In this document: positions 44,261 to 52,771 of the stretch, piece after piece
How positions within the stretch are numbered: the stretch's first letter is position 1
How the letters are laid out: each line of letters begins with the position of its first letter
Assembly (NCBI RefSeq): GCF_014650715.1
Contig: NZ_BMVM01000019.1
Span: 1 to 64,000 of the forward strand
DNA: 64,000 nucleotides
DNA from: Streptomyces bluensis
GTDB taxonomy: Bacteria; Actinomycetota; Actinomycetes; Streptomycetales; Streptomycetaceae
Direction of reading: 5' to 3'
Notes under the pieces: model-generated
The model's input: the letters and a program-made list of their open reading frames with translations, nothing else
Database searches by the model: none
What the model was told of the DNA's origin: nothing
Program-made: the position numbers and the translations under genes

Positions 44261-45103
44261 TCACAAATCTTGTACGAGTCGGTGGATCAATTCTCGGGTC
44301 TGTACGACCCCAAGCGCGGCCGCCTCGACCTTGCGGAGCGCCTCGCGGTAACGGGCGAGCTGCGCCTCTGCATCCAGGAAAGCACTGCCGTGTTGGTTGT
44401 CCACCACCACGGTGTCCAGCCGGGGCACCGGTCCACCCGCATACGTCGCCGGGGCGACAACACTGGCGAAACCGTCGACGTCGAAGGGCACAACACGCAT
44501 AGTGACGTTGGGCAGCTCGGACCTTTCCAGGAGCCACAACAGCTGCTCCCGCGCAACCTTCCGGTCAGCCGCCCTAATCCGTAGCGCGGCCTCATGGATC
44601 AACGCCTCGTAGCGCAAGCCCGCCAGGACCTCCTGTCTCCGCAGCCGGAACTGCACCCGTGTCGCCAACTCCTCCTCCGAGAGCTGCGGCACCGACCCTG
44701 CGAACATCGCCCGTATCTGATCCTCGGTTTGGAGCAGGCCCGGAATGTACATGCTCTCGAACGTCGTCAAGTGCGCTGAATGAACCTCCAGTTCAGCCAG
44801 GTCCAGGTACCCGTTCGGCACCCGCCCTCGATACTCGTCCCACCAGCCACGCCCCCGCTCGGTGGCCATCGCCACGAGCGCCTCAACGAGAGCGGCGTCA
44901 TCGCACGCGTACTGACTGGCCAGGTGTCGTACGCGCTCGGCACTCACCCCAACCCGGCCCGCCTCCGTCATGGAGACCTTGCTCTCGGCGATACCCGCTG
45001 TCCGGGCCGCCTCCCTGGCCGTCAGTCCCGCCCGCTCCCGGAGCTTACGCAACTCTGCCCCCAGGCGCTGCTGGCGCGCGGTGACGATGCTCCTCGCTGG
45101 CAT
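44261..45103 (-). CDS. XRE-family regulator with DUF5753 (Scr1-type)
   Basis: A 280-residue cytosolic regulator. The N-terminal helix-turn-helix (LGAELRKLRERAGLTAREAA, GIAESKVSMTEAGR) is followed by the DUF5753 domain (about 95-275) with the signature SMYIPGLLQTEDQIRAMF, RLRRQEVL and MRVVPFDVDGFASV. The ATG at 45103 has GGAAGGAAGGG upstream. It is divergent from the ATPase gene, with about 185 bases between, which is the classic ATPase/XRE/DUF397 arrangement. It interrupts the run of propeller genes. Confidence 0.9.
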   Translation of the reverse strand: MPARSIVTARQQRLGAELRKLRERAGLTAREAARTAGIAESKVSMTEAGRVGVSAERVRHLASQYACDDAALVEALVAMATERGRGWWDEYRGRVPNGYLDLAELEVHSAHLTTFESMYIPGLLQTEDQIRAMFAGSVPQLSEEELATRVQFRLRRQEVLAGLRYEALIHEAALRIRAADRKVAREQLLWLLERSELPNVTMRVVPFDVDGFASVVAPATYAGGPVPRLDTVVVDNQHGSAFLDAEAQLARYREALRKVEAAALGVVQTRELIHRLVQDL

Positions 45104-45288
45104 GAAGCCCTTCCTTCCCGGCAGTTGGGCGGACCAGTATTCCAGTTCAGCTTGACCAGGGTGATACACCACCCATACCGTCAGTGACGCAACGACCACT
45201 CTCCGGTGCGGAAGTGCATCGCCTCACCCTGCCACGTGGCGCGACGGAGCCACCGCCGGAACCCCCTCACAGCCACCAGGAGACCCCC

Positions 45289-45678
45289 ATGCCACCCCCC
45301 TGGGAGTACACCCTCTGCATCCCCAACGACCCCCGAGCCATCCGCATCAGCCGCCGTACCCTCCGCGACATCCTCACCGCCCACGACCTCCCCGCCCTCA
45401 TCGAACCCGCGGAGCTCCTCGCCTCCGAGCTCCTCTCCAACGCCGTCCGGCACACCGCGGGGCCGGCCGCCCTCAAGATCAGACGGTCGGGGCCCTCGTT
45501 CCGCCTGGGCGCCTGGGACACGGACTCCGCGCCCCCGGCCACGTCACCCGCGGCCCTCTGCGACGAGCACGGACGCGGCCTCAACGTCGTCGACGCGTAC
45601 GCCGACGACTGGGGCTGGTTCAAGGTCAACGGCTCCGGCGGCAAGTACGTCTGGTGCGAGCTCAGTTGTGACCGCTGA
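45289..45678 (+). CDS. HATPase-fold anti-sigma-like ATP-binding protein
   Basis: 129 residues: ISRRTLRDILTAHDL, ASELLSNAVRHTAGPAAL (Asn-box with the N and H-T residues), LGAWDTDSAPP (G1 box) and HGRGLNVVDAYADDWGW (G2 box). This is the GHKL fold of the SpoIIAB/RsbW class, which phosphorylates or sequesters regulators. The ATG at 45289 has AGGAG upstream. With the divergent XRE and DUF397 genes it makes a three-gene regulatory set. Confidence 0.88.
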   Translation: MPPPWEYTLCIPNDPRAIRISRRTLRDILTAHDLPALIEPAELLASELLSNAVRHTAGPAALKIRRSGPSFRLGAWDTDSAPPATSPAALCDEHGRGLNVVDAYADDWGWFKVNGSGGKYVWCELSCDR

Positions 45679-45695
45679 ACTCCCGCCCTGTCGGC

Positions 45696-46118
45696 CTAGC
45701 TGAAGTCCCGGAAGAAATACCAGCTGGCCACACCAACGCACAGCCCCTGGGCAGCGATCGGCGCCCAGAGAGGCACCTGAGCCGCGAGGATGCTCACCTG
45801 CGACACATCCCATCCGGCAACCGGGTTGACCCAGAGGCCCAGCCCGGCGGCGGGTGCCATGAGCACGAGCTTCAGGACCCGGGTTCGCTATGACCTGGGC
45901 AGCCGACGAATCCCTCTCAGGTCCAGCACCACCCATCCACCGGACAGCCAGCCGAACGCCGCATACAGCAGGGCGGACCACCAGAGGGCGTGCTGCGGAT
46001 CAGGGGCGGCCATCCCGAACCCGACGAGCGCCGTGAAGTGGAGGACGCCGAAAAGGAAGGTGCTCTTGCCCGCCGCGCCCCGCCAATCCCGGGTGGGGAC
46101 AACCCAAAAGACGGCCAT
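45696..46118 (-). pseudogene. Small membrane protein gene split by an in-frame stop
   Basis: Two stretches in the same frame are separated by one TAG at 45888-45890. The first (76 residues: MAVFWVVPTRDWRGAAGKST, LFGVLHFTALVGFGMAAP, WWSALLYAAFGWLSGGWVVL) has two or three membrane helices. The second (VLKLVLMAPAAGLGLWVNPV then LCVGVASWYFFRDFS) has one or two more and a natural end. Together they would form a four-helix protein of about 140 residues. Either the gene is dead or the second part starts at its own GTG/ATG (about 45860). I do not recognise the family. Confidence 0.5.
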
Positions 46119-46344
46119 GCAACGTATTCTCGCCGGTCTTGTGGCTCATCAACCCTCGCCGGTGCAGGCCAGGGATGCGGCGACTCATCGCTGGAGATCA
46201 CACCCGCAGCCCCGCCGCCCGCACAACCCCGCACAACCTCCAGATGTCACACAGGTGAACCGAACGGAACCGCCGGACTCACGGAACCGCCGGACTCACG
46301 GAACCGCCGGACTCACCCTTCCACTTGAAGCCCCTGGAGCCCAC

Positions 46345-47808
46345 GTGCGCATACGGACCCACGCCTTGGCCGCCGCCACCGTCGTAGCGGCGGCCACCGC
46401 CACCCTGACCCTCGCCCCGAGCGTCCCGACGGCCACGGCCGCCGCCCCCGCGCCCACAGTCAGCGACCTCAACGCGGACGGCTACGCGGACCTGGCCGTC
46501 GGCGTCCCCGACGCCACGGTCGACGGCAGAACCAAGGCGGGTTACGTCAACGTCGTCTGGGGCGGCCCGAAGGGCCCCGGCGCGCACGGCAGCACGCGCG
46601 TCAGCCAGGCCCGGCCCGGCGTCCCCGGCACCCCGGAGACGGGCGACCGCTTCGGCGCCGCCGTGGCCGTGGCCGACGTGGACGGCGACGGCGTGGCGGA
46701 CCTGGTGATCGGCACCCCCGGCGAGGACGTCACCGGCTCCGGCACGGACGCGGGCACGGTCGCCGTCCTGCGGGGCGGGAAGGGCGGCCTGAGCACGGCG
46801 GGTCGTACGGTGGCCAACGGCCCGTCGGCATCGGCGGCGTACGGGAAGTCCGTCACCGCGGCCGACCTGACGGGCGACGGCGCGACAGACCTGGCGATCG
46901 GCGCGACGGACACGGTGGTGCTGGCACCGAACAGCGGGCCCCGCTCCACCGTCGTCACCTCCCCCATGGGCGGCCGCGCCCCCGCCCTCGCCACCGGCGA
47001 CTTCGACAACGACGGCACGGCGGACCTGGCGGTGGCGTACTGGACGAGGAACCAGCCCTACACCCAGTCGCACGTCCGCCTGTGGAGCTGGGAGCCCTCC
47101 GAATCCCGCCTCCTCAACATCTGGAACACCGACAACGCCGGCGTCACGGCTCTCGCCTCCGGCGACTTCGACGGCGACGGCCACGACGACCTGGCCCTCG
47201 GCGAGTGCCGGGAGATCGCCGACGAGAACATCGACGACCCGTGCGGCCCCGAGGAGTACGCGAAGGGCGGCGGCATCCACCTCCACTACGGCGACGCCAC
47301 GCGCTTCAGCGCGCGGGAGCAGACCCTCAACCAGGACACGCCCGGCGTGTACGGCCGCGCCGAGGCCGGCGACCGCTTCGGCGCCTCGCTGGCCGTACTG
47401 GACTGGAACGGCGACGGCCGCGACGACCTGATCGCGGGCGCCCCCGGCGAGGCGATCGGCACGCGCGCGGGCGCCGGCGCGGCAACACTGCTGCTGGGCT
47501 CGGCGAGCGGCCTCGTCGACCAGTCCGGCGAGGCGACCACAGCGGCGTACAACCAGAACACCCCCGGCGTCCCGGGCATCGCGGAGACGGGCGACGCCTT
47601 CGGCACGGCCGTGGCGACAGGCGACTACGATCACGACGGCACCCCGGACGCGGCGATCGGCACCCCCGGCGAGAACGAGAAGTCGGGCGGAGTCTGGCTC
47701 CTGCCGGCCCTGTCGCCCACTGGCTCCTCCGCCATCACCCCGACCCGCCTGGGCCTCCCCTCCCCGTCAACGGCACTCTCGTACGGCAGAACCCTGAGTA
47801 GTCACTGA
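46345..47808 (+). CDS. Secreted FG-GAP beta-propeller protein 5
   Basis: 487 residues from a GTG at 46345, with CTGGAG upstream. The signal peptide includes ALAAATVVAAATATLTLAPS. Seven blades: DLNADGYADLA, DVDGDGVADLV, DLTGDGATDLA, DFDNDGTADLA, DFDGDGHDDLA, DWNGDGRDDLI and DYDHDGTPDAA. It is separated from the four upstream propellers by the regulatory set. The long frame that starts at 45790 lacks homology before 46345. Confidence 0.86.
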   Translation: MRIRTHALAAATVVAAATATLTLAPSVPTATAAAPAPTVSDLNADGYADLAVGVPDATVDGRTKAGYVNVVWGGPKGPGAHGSTRVSQARPGVPGTPETGDRFGAAVAVADVDGDGVADLVIGTPGEDVTGSGTDAGTVAVLRGGKGGLSTAGRTVANGPSASAAYGKSVTAADLTGDGATDLAIGATDTVVLAPNSGPRSTVVTSPMGGRAPALATGDFDNDGTADLAVAYWTRNQPYTQSHVRLWSWEPSESRLLNIWNTDNAGVTALASGDFDGDGHDDLALGECREIADENIDDPCGPEEYAKGGGIHLHYGDATRFSAREQTLNQDTPGVYGRAEAGDRFGASLAVLDWNGDGRDDLIAGAPGEAIGTRAGAGAATLLLGSASGLVDQSGEATTAAYNQNTPGVPGIAETGDAFGTAVATGDYDHDGTPDAAIGTPGENEKSGGVWLLPALSPTGSSAITPTRLGLPSPSTALSYGRTLSSH

Positions 47809-47914
47809 GTCACTTCTGACAGTCCCTTAGGGGATGTCACAGCTCGGCCGCAAAGGTGTCCCCGTTCCTCGGTGCGCGCCACGTCACACCCCGGGACCAG
47901 GTACGTTCGAAGGC

Positions 47915-48856
47915 GTGGCTGGATTCAGGATCGGACGCGGCCGGAACAACGGCGCTCCTCAAGCGCGACCGCACAACGCCCCGTACGGACAGCAGGCCCC
48001 ACAGGGAGGCCCGTCGTACGGCTACCCACAGGCGCCGCAGCGACCTCCGCACGGCGGGGGTCAGCCGTACGGCGCCCAGGGCGGCCCCGGCGGCCAGTCG
48101 GGCTGGCCGCAGGCGAACGGCGGGCACCACGGCGAGCCGGAGTACTTCGGCGACGGCGGCGGCCACGGCTACCCTGCCCCGCAGGCCCCGGGCCACGGCC
48201 ACGACCCGTACGCGGCCAACAACCCGGGCCACACCCAGGCGTTCTCCGTCGGCGAGGACCCGTACCACCAGAGCGCCCCCTACCGCGCGGGCCAGGCCCC
48301 GCCCCCGGCGGCGGGCCCGCGCCTGCGCTGGAAGGAACTGCTGCGCGGCATCGTGATGTCGCCGAACCAGACCTTCCTCGTCATGCGCGACTACACGATG
48401 TGGGGCCCGGCCCTCATCGTCACCCTCCTCTACGGCCTGCTGGCCGTCTTCGGCTTCGACGGCGCCCGCGCGGACGCAATCAACGCGAAGCTGTCGAACG
48501 CGATCCCCATCGTCCTGACGACAGCGATCGCCATGGTCGTGAGCACGTTCATCCTGGGCGTGGTGACCCACACCCTGGCCCGCCAGCTCGGCGGCGACGG
48601 CGCCTGGCAGCCCACGGTCGGCCTGTCCATGCTGATCATGTCCATCACGGACGGACCGCGCCTGGTGGTCGCCATGTTCGCCGGCGGCGACGCCCCCTTC
48701 GTCCAGCTCCTCGGCTGGGCCACCTGGGTCGCCGCGGGCGCCCTGCTGACCCTGATGGTCTCCAAGTCCCACGACCTGCCGTGGCCGAAGGCACTGGGCG
48801 CGTCGGCGATCCAGCTGATCGCGATCCTGTCGATCATCAAGCTGGGGACGTTCTAG
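47915..48856 (+). CDS. Yip1-family membrane protein with Pro/Gly-rich N-terminus
   Basis: About 313 residues from a GTG at 47915. The first 145 residues are low-complexity and rich in Gly, Pro, Gln and Tyr (GYPQAPQRPPHGG), probably disordered and cytosolic. The C-terminal 165 residues have four or five membrane helices in the Yip1 pattern (LLRGIVMSPNQTFLVMRDY, ALIVTLLYGLLAVFGFDG, TTAIAMVVSTFILGVVTHTL, ASAIQLIAILSIIKLG). Yip1 proteins scaffold or remodel membranes; in Streptomyces the role is unknown. Confidence 0.82.
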   Translation: MAGFRIGRGRNNGAPQARPHNAPYGQQAPQGGPSYGYPQAPQRPPHGGGQPYGAQGGPGGQSGWPQANGGHHGEPEYFGDGGGHGYPAPQAPGHGHDPYAANNPGHTQAFSVGEDPYHQSAPYRAGQAPPPAAGPRLRWKELLRGIVMSPNQTFLVMRDYTMWGPALIVTLLYGLLAVFGFDGARADAINAKLSNAIPIVLTTAIAMVVSTFILGVVTHTLARQLGGDGAWQPTVGLSMLIMSITDGPRLVVAMFAGGDAPFVQLLGWATWVAAGALLTLMVSKSHDLPWPKALGASAIQLIAILSIIKLGTF

Positions 48857-48905
48857 AACTACGCACGCCTGGATGCTCGGGTGCGCGGGAGCGCGCACTC
48901 CGGCT

Positions 48906-49601
48906 TCAGGAAGCGCGACCGTCCGTGGGCAGGTCCGTGGAGTCGACGCTCACCGTCAGCTCGTCCCCCTGCTTGACCTCGCGCTTCTTCGGATTGACGG
49001 CAACAGCGGTCGCCTGGACCGTGAAATCCTGTGCTGCCCTCGGCAGGGACAGCATCGGCGTGTACTTGTCATGATTGGTCTGGACCGCGTCGACCTGCCG
49101 CCGAGTCGGTGAGACCTGTATCTCGACGGTGTCCCCGACCTCCGCGCCCGTCAGCTTGCCCCAGACCGTACGGCACACCGAGCTGTACCGGATCTCCAGA
49201 CGCATGGTGCCCGTCATGCCGTACTCCAGGGTCCTGGCCCCGGCCCCGCACCCGGTCGCCTTGGGGTCGAGCCCGTCACACCCCGAACCCGAACACCTGG
49301 GCGCCGACGACGCGCCGGCGGTGCCCAGGGCACCCGTGCCCGTGGCGCCTCCCGTGCCGCCCTCCGAGCCGCCGTCGCCGACCACCGCGGTCAGCAGCAC
49401 GGACACCACGGCCCCGACGACGGTGACGAAGACGGACCCGATGATCGTCTGCGGCCCATGCCCACGCACCCACGCGACGACGCGTCCCAGGCGTCCCCCA
49501 CGGGACCCATCAGCACCCCCGCCCGACCCCTCTGGTGGAGCACCCGAGTCCGGTAACGGACCGCCCGAGTCCGGTAACGGACCACCCGCCCTGTCCACCA
49601 T
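48906..49601 (-). CDS. DUF2690-type membrane-anchored protein
   Basis: About 231 residues from the ATG at 49601 with GGGGGAG six bases upstream. The short cytosolic part has a tandem GGPLPDS/GAPPEGS repeat encoded by a near-perfect 18-bp DNA repeat (about 49545-49590), then a membrane helix (IIGSVFVTVVGAVVSVLLTA) and an extracellular domain with CDGLDPKATGCGAGARTLEY, RLEIRYSSVCRTVWGKL; the Cys pairs and ELRYS-like motif are those of DUF2690. The C-terminus is beta-rich (VKQGDELTVSVDSTDLPTD). Function is unknown. Confidence 0.75.
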   Translation of the reverse strand: MVDRAGGPLPDSGGPLPDSGAPPEGSGGGADGSRGGRLGRVVAWVRGHGPQTIIGSVFVTVVGAVVSVLLTAVVGDGGSEGGTGGATGTGALGTAGASSAPRCSGSGCDGLDPKATGCGAGARTLEYGMTGTMRLEIRYSSVCRTVWGKLTGAEVGDTVEIQVSPTRRQVDAVQTNHDKYTPMLSLPRAAQDFTVQATAVAVNPKKREVKQGDELTVSVDSTDLPTDGRAS

Positions 49602-49803
49602 CTCCGTCTCCCCCTTCTCCTGCCCGCTCGCCCTCCGCAGGCGTCCCGCACCGGCGCAACGGCGCACCGGTGCTCCATGCGGTTGGGCCCTTTCCCACCC
49701 CCTTCGCACACCACGCACGCCCCTACGACATCCTTGCCATTTCTCCCAACACCTGTACATTCAGGGCGGGTTGGTGCCACGAGAGGGCATGAGAGGGCAC
49801 GAG

Positions 49804-50313
49804 CTACGCGTCGAGCACCTGCCCCGCCCGCTTCACCACAGGCGGCTCGACGCTCCACGGGAAGTTCACCCAGCGATCCGTACGCCTCCAGACGTACTCA
49901 CACTTCACGAGGCTCTGCGGCTTCTCGTAGATCACCGCGGAACGCACCTCGGCGACGGTTTCGAGACAGAAGTCGTACACGAGCTTCAGCGTCCTCCCCG
50001 TATCGGCGACATCGTCGGCGATGAGCACCTTCTTGTCGGTGAAATCGATCGCGTTCGGGACGGGCGCCAGCATCACAGGCATGTCAAGGGTCTGGCCCAC
50101 CCCTGTGTAGAACTCGACGTTCACGAGATGGATGTTCTTGCAGTCGAGCGCGTAGGCCAGCCCACCGGCGACGAAGACACCCCCGCGGGCGATGGAGAGG
50201 ATGACGTCGGGCTCGTAGCCGTCGTCGGCGATGGCCTGGGCGAGCTCACGGACGGCGGTACCGAAGCGCTCGTAGCTGAGGTTCTCGCGGGCGTCGCTCA
50301 TGTCGCCGCTCAC
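49804..50313 (-). CDS. Phosphoribosyltransferase
   Basis: A 169-residue enzyme with the PRPP loop VLIADDVADTGRTLKL (about 93-108) and DVILSIARGGVFVAGGLAYA (hood or PPi loop). This fits purine (xanthine, guanine or hypoxanthine) phosphoribosyltransferases acting in nucleotide salvage. The ATG overlaps the dcd stop (ATGA), so the two are co-translated and together feed nucleotide pools. Base specificity is not evident. Confidence 0.88.
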   Translation of the reverse strand: MSGDMSDARENLSYERFGTAVRELAQAIADDGYEPDVILSIARGGVFVAGGLAYALDCKNIHLVNVEFYTGVGQTLDMPVMLAPVPNAIDFTDKKVLIADDVADTGRTLKLVYDFCLETVAEVRSAVIYEKPQSLVKCEYVWRRTDRWVNFPWSVEPPVVKRAGQVLDA

Positions 50314-50885
50314 ACCTGCGTCCGATGGAAATTGAGGTAGGACCGGGACGCGGTGGGCCCACGCTGCCCCTGGTACCGGGACCCGTACCGCTCACTCCCG
50401 TACGGGGACTCGGCCGGAGAGCTGAGCCGGAACATGCACAGCTGCCCGATCTTCATGCCCGGCCAGAGCTTGATCGGCAGGGTGGCGAGGTTGGAGAGCT
50501 CAAGGGTCACGTGCCCGGAGAACCCGGGATCGATGAACCCGGCGGTGGAGTGGGTGACGAGCCCGAGCCGCCCGAGAGAACTCTTCCCTTCCAGCCTGGA
50601 GGCAAGATCATCGGGGAGGCTGATGACCTCATAGGTACTGGCGAGCACGAACTCCCCGGGGTGCAGGATGAACGGCTCATCCCCCTCCGGCTCGACCAGC
50701 CTGGTCAGATCCGCCTGCTCGATGGACGGATCGATGTGCGGGTACCGGTGGTTCTCGAACACCCGGAAGTAGCGATCGAGCCGCACGTCGACGCTCGACG
50801 GCTGCACCATGGTTTCGTCGTACGGATCGATCCGCACCCGGCCGGCGTCGATCTCGGCCCGGATGTCCTTGTCTGAGAGAAGCAC
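50310..50885 (-). CDS. dcd: dCTP deaminase
   Basis: A 191-residue enzyme of the dUTPase-like trimer fold: LLSDKDIRAEIDAGRVRIDP, VQPSSVDVRLDRYFRVFEN, EGKSSLGRLGLVTHSTAGFI (nucleotide-binding motif with the catalytic E), DPGFSGHVTLELSN and KIGQLCMFRL. It converts dCTP to dUTP for thymidylate synthesis. The length is exactly as expected from the GTG at 50885. Confidence 0.97.
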   Translation of the reverse strand: MLLSDKDIRAEIDAGRVRIDPYDETMVQPSSVDVRLDRYFRVFENHRYPHIDPSIEQADLTRLVEPEGDEPFILHPGEFVLASTYEVISLPDDLASRLEGKSSLGRLGLVTHSTAGFIDPGFSGHVTLELSNLATLPIKLWPGMKIGQLCMFRLSSPAESPYGSERYGSRYQGQRGPTASRSYLNFHRTQV

Positions 50886-51069
50886 GCCCCGAGGATACGC
50901 AAGACGCGCGGACCGCCCACAACGAGGACGACCCGCGCGCCTGCTCACTCCTTCTGCTACTGCGCCACCGCATACAGCCAGGCCACCGCGTGCCGCCCAG
51001 CCCCGGCTCACCGTCGAACCGCGACCTGCACGGCCTGCACGACTTACGCGACCTACCGCCGGCTACCGG

Positions 51070-51228
51070 CTATCGCTTCTCAAGCGTCACAGGTACGACA
51101 CTGCGAAGCCGGGCACACCGCGGACAGCGGATCAGCCGGCCGGGGCCGAGTCGCTCGGCCTGCTGCATCGGGAACGAAGCGGTACTGAACACGTGCCCAT
51201 CGGCACAACGGACGACGGTGCGTTCCAT
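51070..51228 (-). CDS. Small two-CxxC protein
   Basis: A 52-residue protein: MERTVVRCADGHVFSTASF, PMQQAERLGPGRLIRCPRCA, and a basic end RLRSVVPVTLEKR. The CADGH and CPRC motifs look like a zinc ribbon. It resembles small conserved Streptomyces proteins of this kind, of unknown function. The region 50886-51069 between dcd and this gene contains no other gene. Confidence 0.65.
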   Translation of the reverse strand: MERTVVRCADGHVFSTASFPMQQAERLGPGRLIRCPRCARLRSVVPVTLEKR

Positions 51229-51510
51229 CAAGTCCAAGAGTCCCTTCCCCAAGAGCCGCGTCGGGCTCACTGCCCTGACGACGAAAGCCACATTACGGGA
51301 TGAATGGGACGGCCCTCCAGGCGGCACCCCGACCGCGCACAGACCCTCTTCCCCGCCCCCACCGTACGCCCCAACTCCCGCCGGGCGCAGCCCCGTCCAC
51401 CCCCACGAAACACTGACGGACCCCTCGGCTTCAGCACCGGGGGCCCGACATGAGGTAGAGTGACCGAGCGTTCCGACACCGGCTCCGGTCAGCTCCGGTC
51501 GGCGTCTTAC

Positions 51511-51584
51511 GCGGGTGTAGTTTAATGGTAGAACATCAGCTTCCCAAGCTGAGAGCGCGAGTTCGATTCTCGTCACCCGCTCCA
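51511..51584 (+). tRNA. tRNA-Gly (anticodon CCC)
   Basis: The acceptor stem GCGGGTG pairs with CACCCGC; the D-arm (TAGTTTAATGGTA), the anticodon arm (TCAGC-TTCCCAA-GCTGA, anticodon CCC) and the T-arm (GCGAGTTCGATTCTCGT) are all intact. CCA is encoded at the 3' end. It is the integration site of the island to its right. Confidence 0.96.
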
Positions 51585-51588
51585 TGAT
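51543..51588 (+). repeat. attL, 46 bp, tRNA-Gly 3' part
   Basis: The left copy reaches from the anticodon loop of the tRNA to just after its CCA. A terminator-like GGCCCAGG-TCAGAGA-CCTGGGCC hairpin follows at about 51590. Confidence 0.85.
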
Positions 51589-51730
51589 TGAGGCCCAGGT
51601 CAGAGACCTGGGCCTTGTTGTTGCGTACAGCAACTGCACGCCACGTGCCAGAAGTGCGCCAGGTCCGCACCATAACGACCAAGGAGAACGTGCAGGGAAC
51701 GCCCCGAAACACCGCGCTGACACAACGAGA

Positions 51731-52129
51731 TCAGATCTTCTCGGCCAACACTCGCGGATGCTCAGCGGCAAGCAAGCCGATGTCTTCGACGTCAGAGGTC
51801 AGGATCGTCACTCGGCCCGGATGCTGCAGCGCGGTCGCGCACAGCATGGCGTCGATGGCGTACTTGTGGCCGTGCAACCCGGCTCCGCGCAGCAGAGCGG
51901 CGGCGGACTGGGCGAGAGCCTGGGTCACCGGCTCCACTCGCAGGCGCGAGAGCGTCCACCGCAACGCAGCATCGTTGATCCTCGGATGGATCACCTCGAC
52001 CAGCACCGCAGCCGAGGTGACGACCGGGAGGTCCGCGTCACGGGCTGCCGTCAGCCACTCGTGCACCTCCCGATCCCGCTGCACGGCCTTCGCCAGTCCC
52101 TCACTGTCCAGGACCAGAGCACCGCTCAT
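51731..52129 (-). CDS. PIN-domain toxin (VapC-like)
   Basis: A 132-residue ribonuclease-type protein. PIN catalytic acids are in place: ALVLDSEGLAKAV (first Asp), VTSAAVLVEVI (Glu), GHKYAIDAMLCATAL (Asp) and RVTILTSDVEDIGLLA (Asp). Such toxins cleave tRNA or mRNA when the antitoxin is lost. The ATG overlaps the antitoxin stop (ATGA), so both are co-translated, in the order antitoxin then toxin. It is on the tRNA-Gly island and could stabilise it. Confidence 0.85.
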   Translation of the reverse strand: MSGALVLDSEGLAKAVQRDREVHEWLTAARDADLPVVTSAAVLVEVIHPRINDAALRWTLSRLRVEPVTQALAQSAAALLRGAGLHGHKYAIDAMLCATALQHPGRVTILTSDVEDIGLLAAEHPRVLAEKI

Positions 52130-52404
52130 GCAGCGGCTCCCTTTCCCGGCGCACCTCCGGTGAGCCGGGCACGCTTCGCTTCAACGGCCTCCGGGTCGGC
52201 CGGCCCGTGAACCTCCTCGAAGCCCGCGATCAGCTCGTCAAGGTTGTCTCGCTCGATCTGCCGTTGCGCAGCCCTCTCCAGATACGCCGACACACCTCGC
52301 TTGCCGACCCGCTCACGGATCGCGTGCAAGGTACCGGCGGTCAACGAGACGGAAATGCCGCTGCTGGGACCGTCGCCGGGCGGGAAGTCCGTGTCCTCAT
52401 CCAT
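52126..52404 (-). CDS. Ribbon-helix-helix antitoxin (VapB-like)
   Basis: A 92-residue protein from the ATG at 52404. It has SGISVSLTAGTLHAIRERVG, a CopG-like ribbon-helix-helix start with ISVSL as the strand, then SAYLERAAQRQIERDNLDEL and a helical C-terminus that would bind the toxin. A longer frame to 52731 is IS debris. A perfect palindrome lies three bases upstream. Confidence 0.78.
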   Translation of the reverse strand: MDEDTDFPPGDGPSSGISVSLTAGTLHAIRERVGKRGVSAYLERAAQRQIERDNLDELIAGFEEVHGPADPEAVEAKRARLTGGAPGKGAAA

Positions 52405-52406
52405 GA

Positions 52407-52439
52407 GCCCACTATGGCATAAGAAATGCCATAGTGGGC
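52407..52439. promoter_or_regulatory. Perfect 14-bp palindromic operator of the toxin-antitoxin operon
   Basis: GCCCACTATGGCAT, five bases, then ATGCCATAGTGGGC. It lies directly upstream of the antitoxin start, as expected of an autoregulatory operator of an RHH antitoxin. Confidence 0.82.
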
Positions 52440-52521
52440 CGCTCGGCAGGAGCCCACCGCATCCACCCGACACAGACCCCGTACGAACCGGTGATCGGCC
52501 CACGCGAAGGCTCCGCCGACC

Positions 52522-52771
52522 CGAGGCCGCATACCGCGACTCCCACCCACTGACCGTCCGCCAGCACACACCCAGCTGGGCGGCGACCTCCGTCACCGTC
52601 GAACCCGCCAGCACCGCCAGTACAACCCGGTATCTCTGCTCAACAACCGACAACTCCACCAGCGCCAATCCCGGCCTCCCCACACACGCCGCAACGACGC
52701 GCACAGAAAAGCCGAACACGGCCACTGTCAACCATCAACTGGGACCGAAGTGTCAAGCATCTACCGGGACC
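52522..52771 (-). mobile_element. IS481-type transposase remnant
   Basis: The leftward frame encodes LALVELSVVEQRYRVVLAVL, then STVTEVAAQLGVCWRTVSGW and ESRYAASG, the N-terminal helix-turn-helix of IS481 transposases, then departs from the family. The DDE catalytic region is missing. At its start two similar 21-bp sequences (52726-52746 and 52751-52771, three mismatches, 25-bp period, both TGTCAA-N(9)-GGGACC-like) look like the IS end. A piece of the element remains. Confidence 0.65.

Noticed and set aside
45790..46344. N-terminal extension of propeller protein 5
   Set aside because: The extension is antisense to the broken membrane gene and lies before a signal peptide with its own GTG and ribosome site.
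51070..51771. A minus-strand frame with ERVTRIELALSAWEADVLPL
   Set aside because: This peptide is the reverse translation of the tRNA-Gly gene, a common annotation artefact. Only its last 52 codons are a likely gene.
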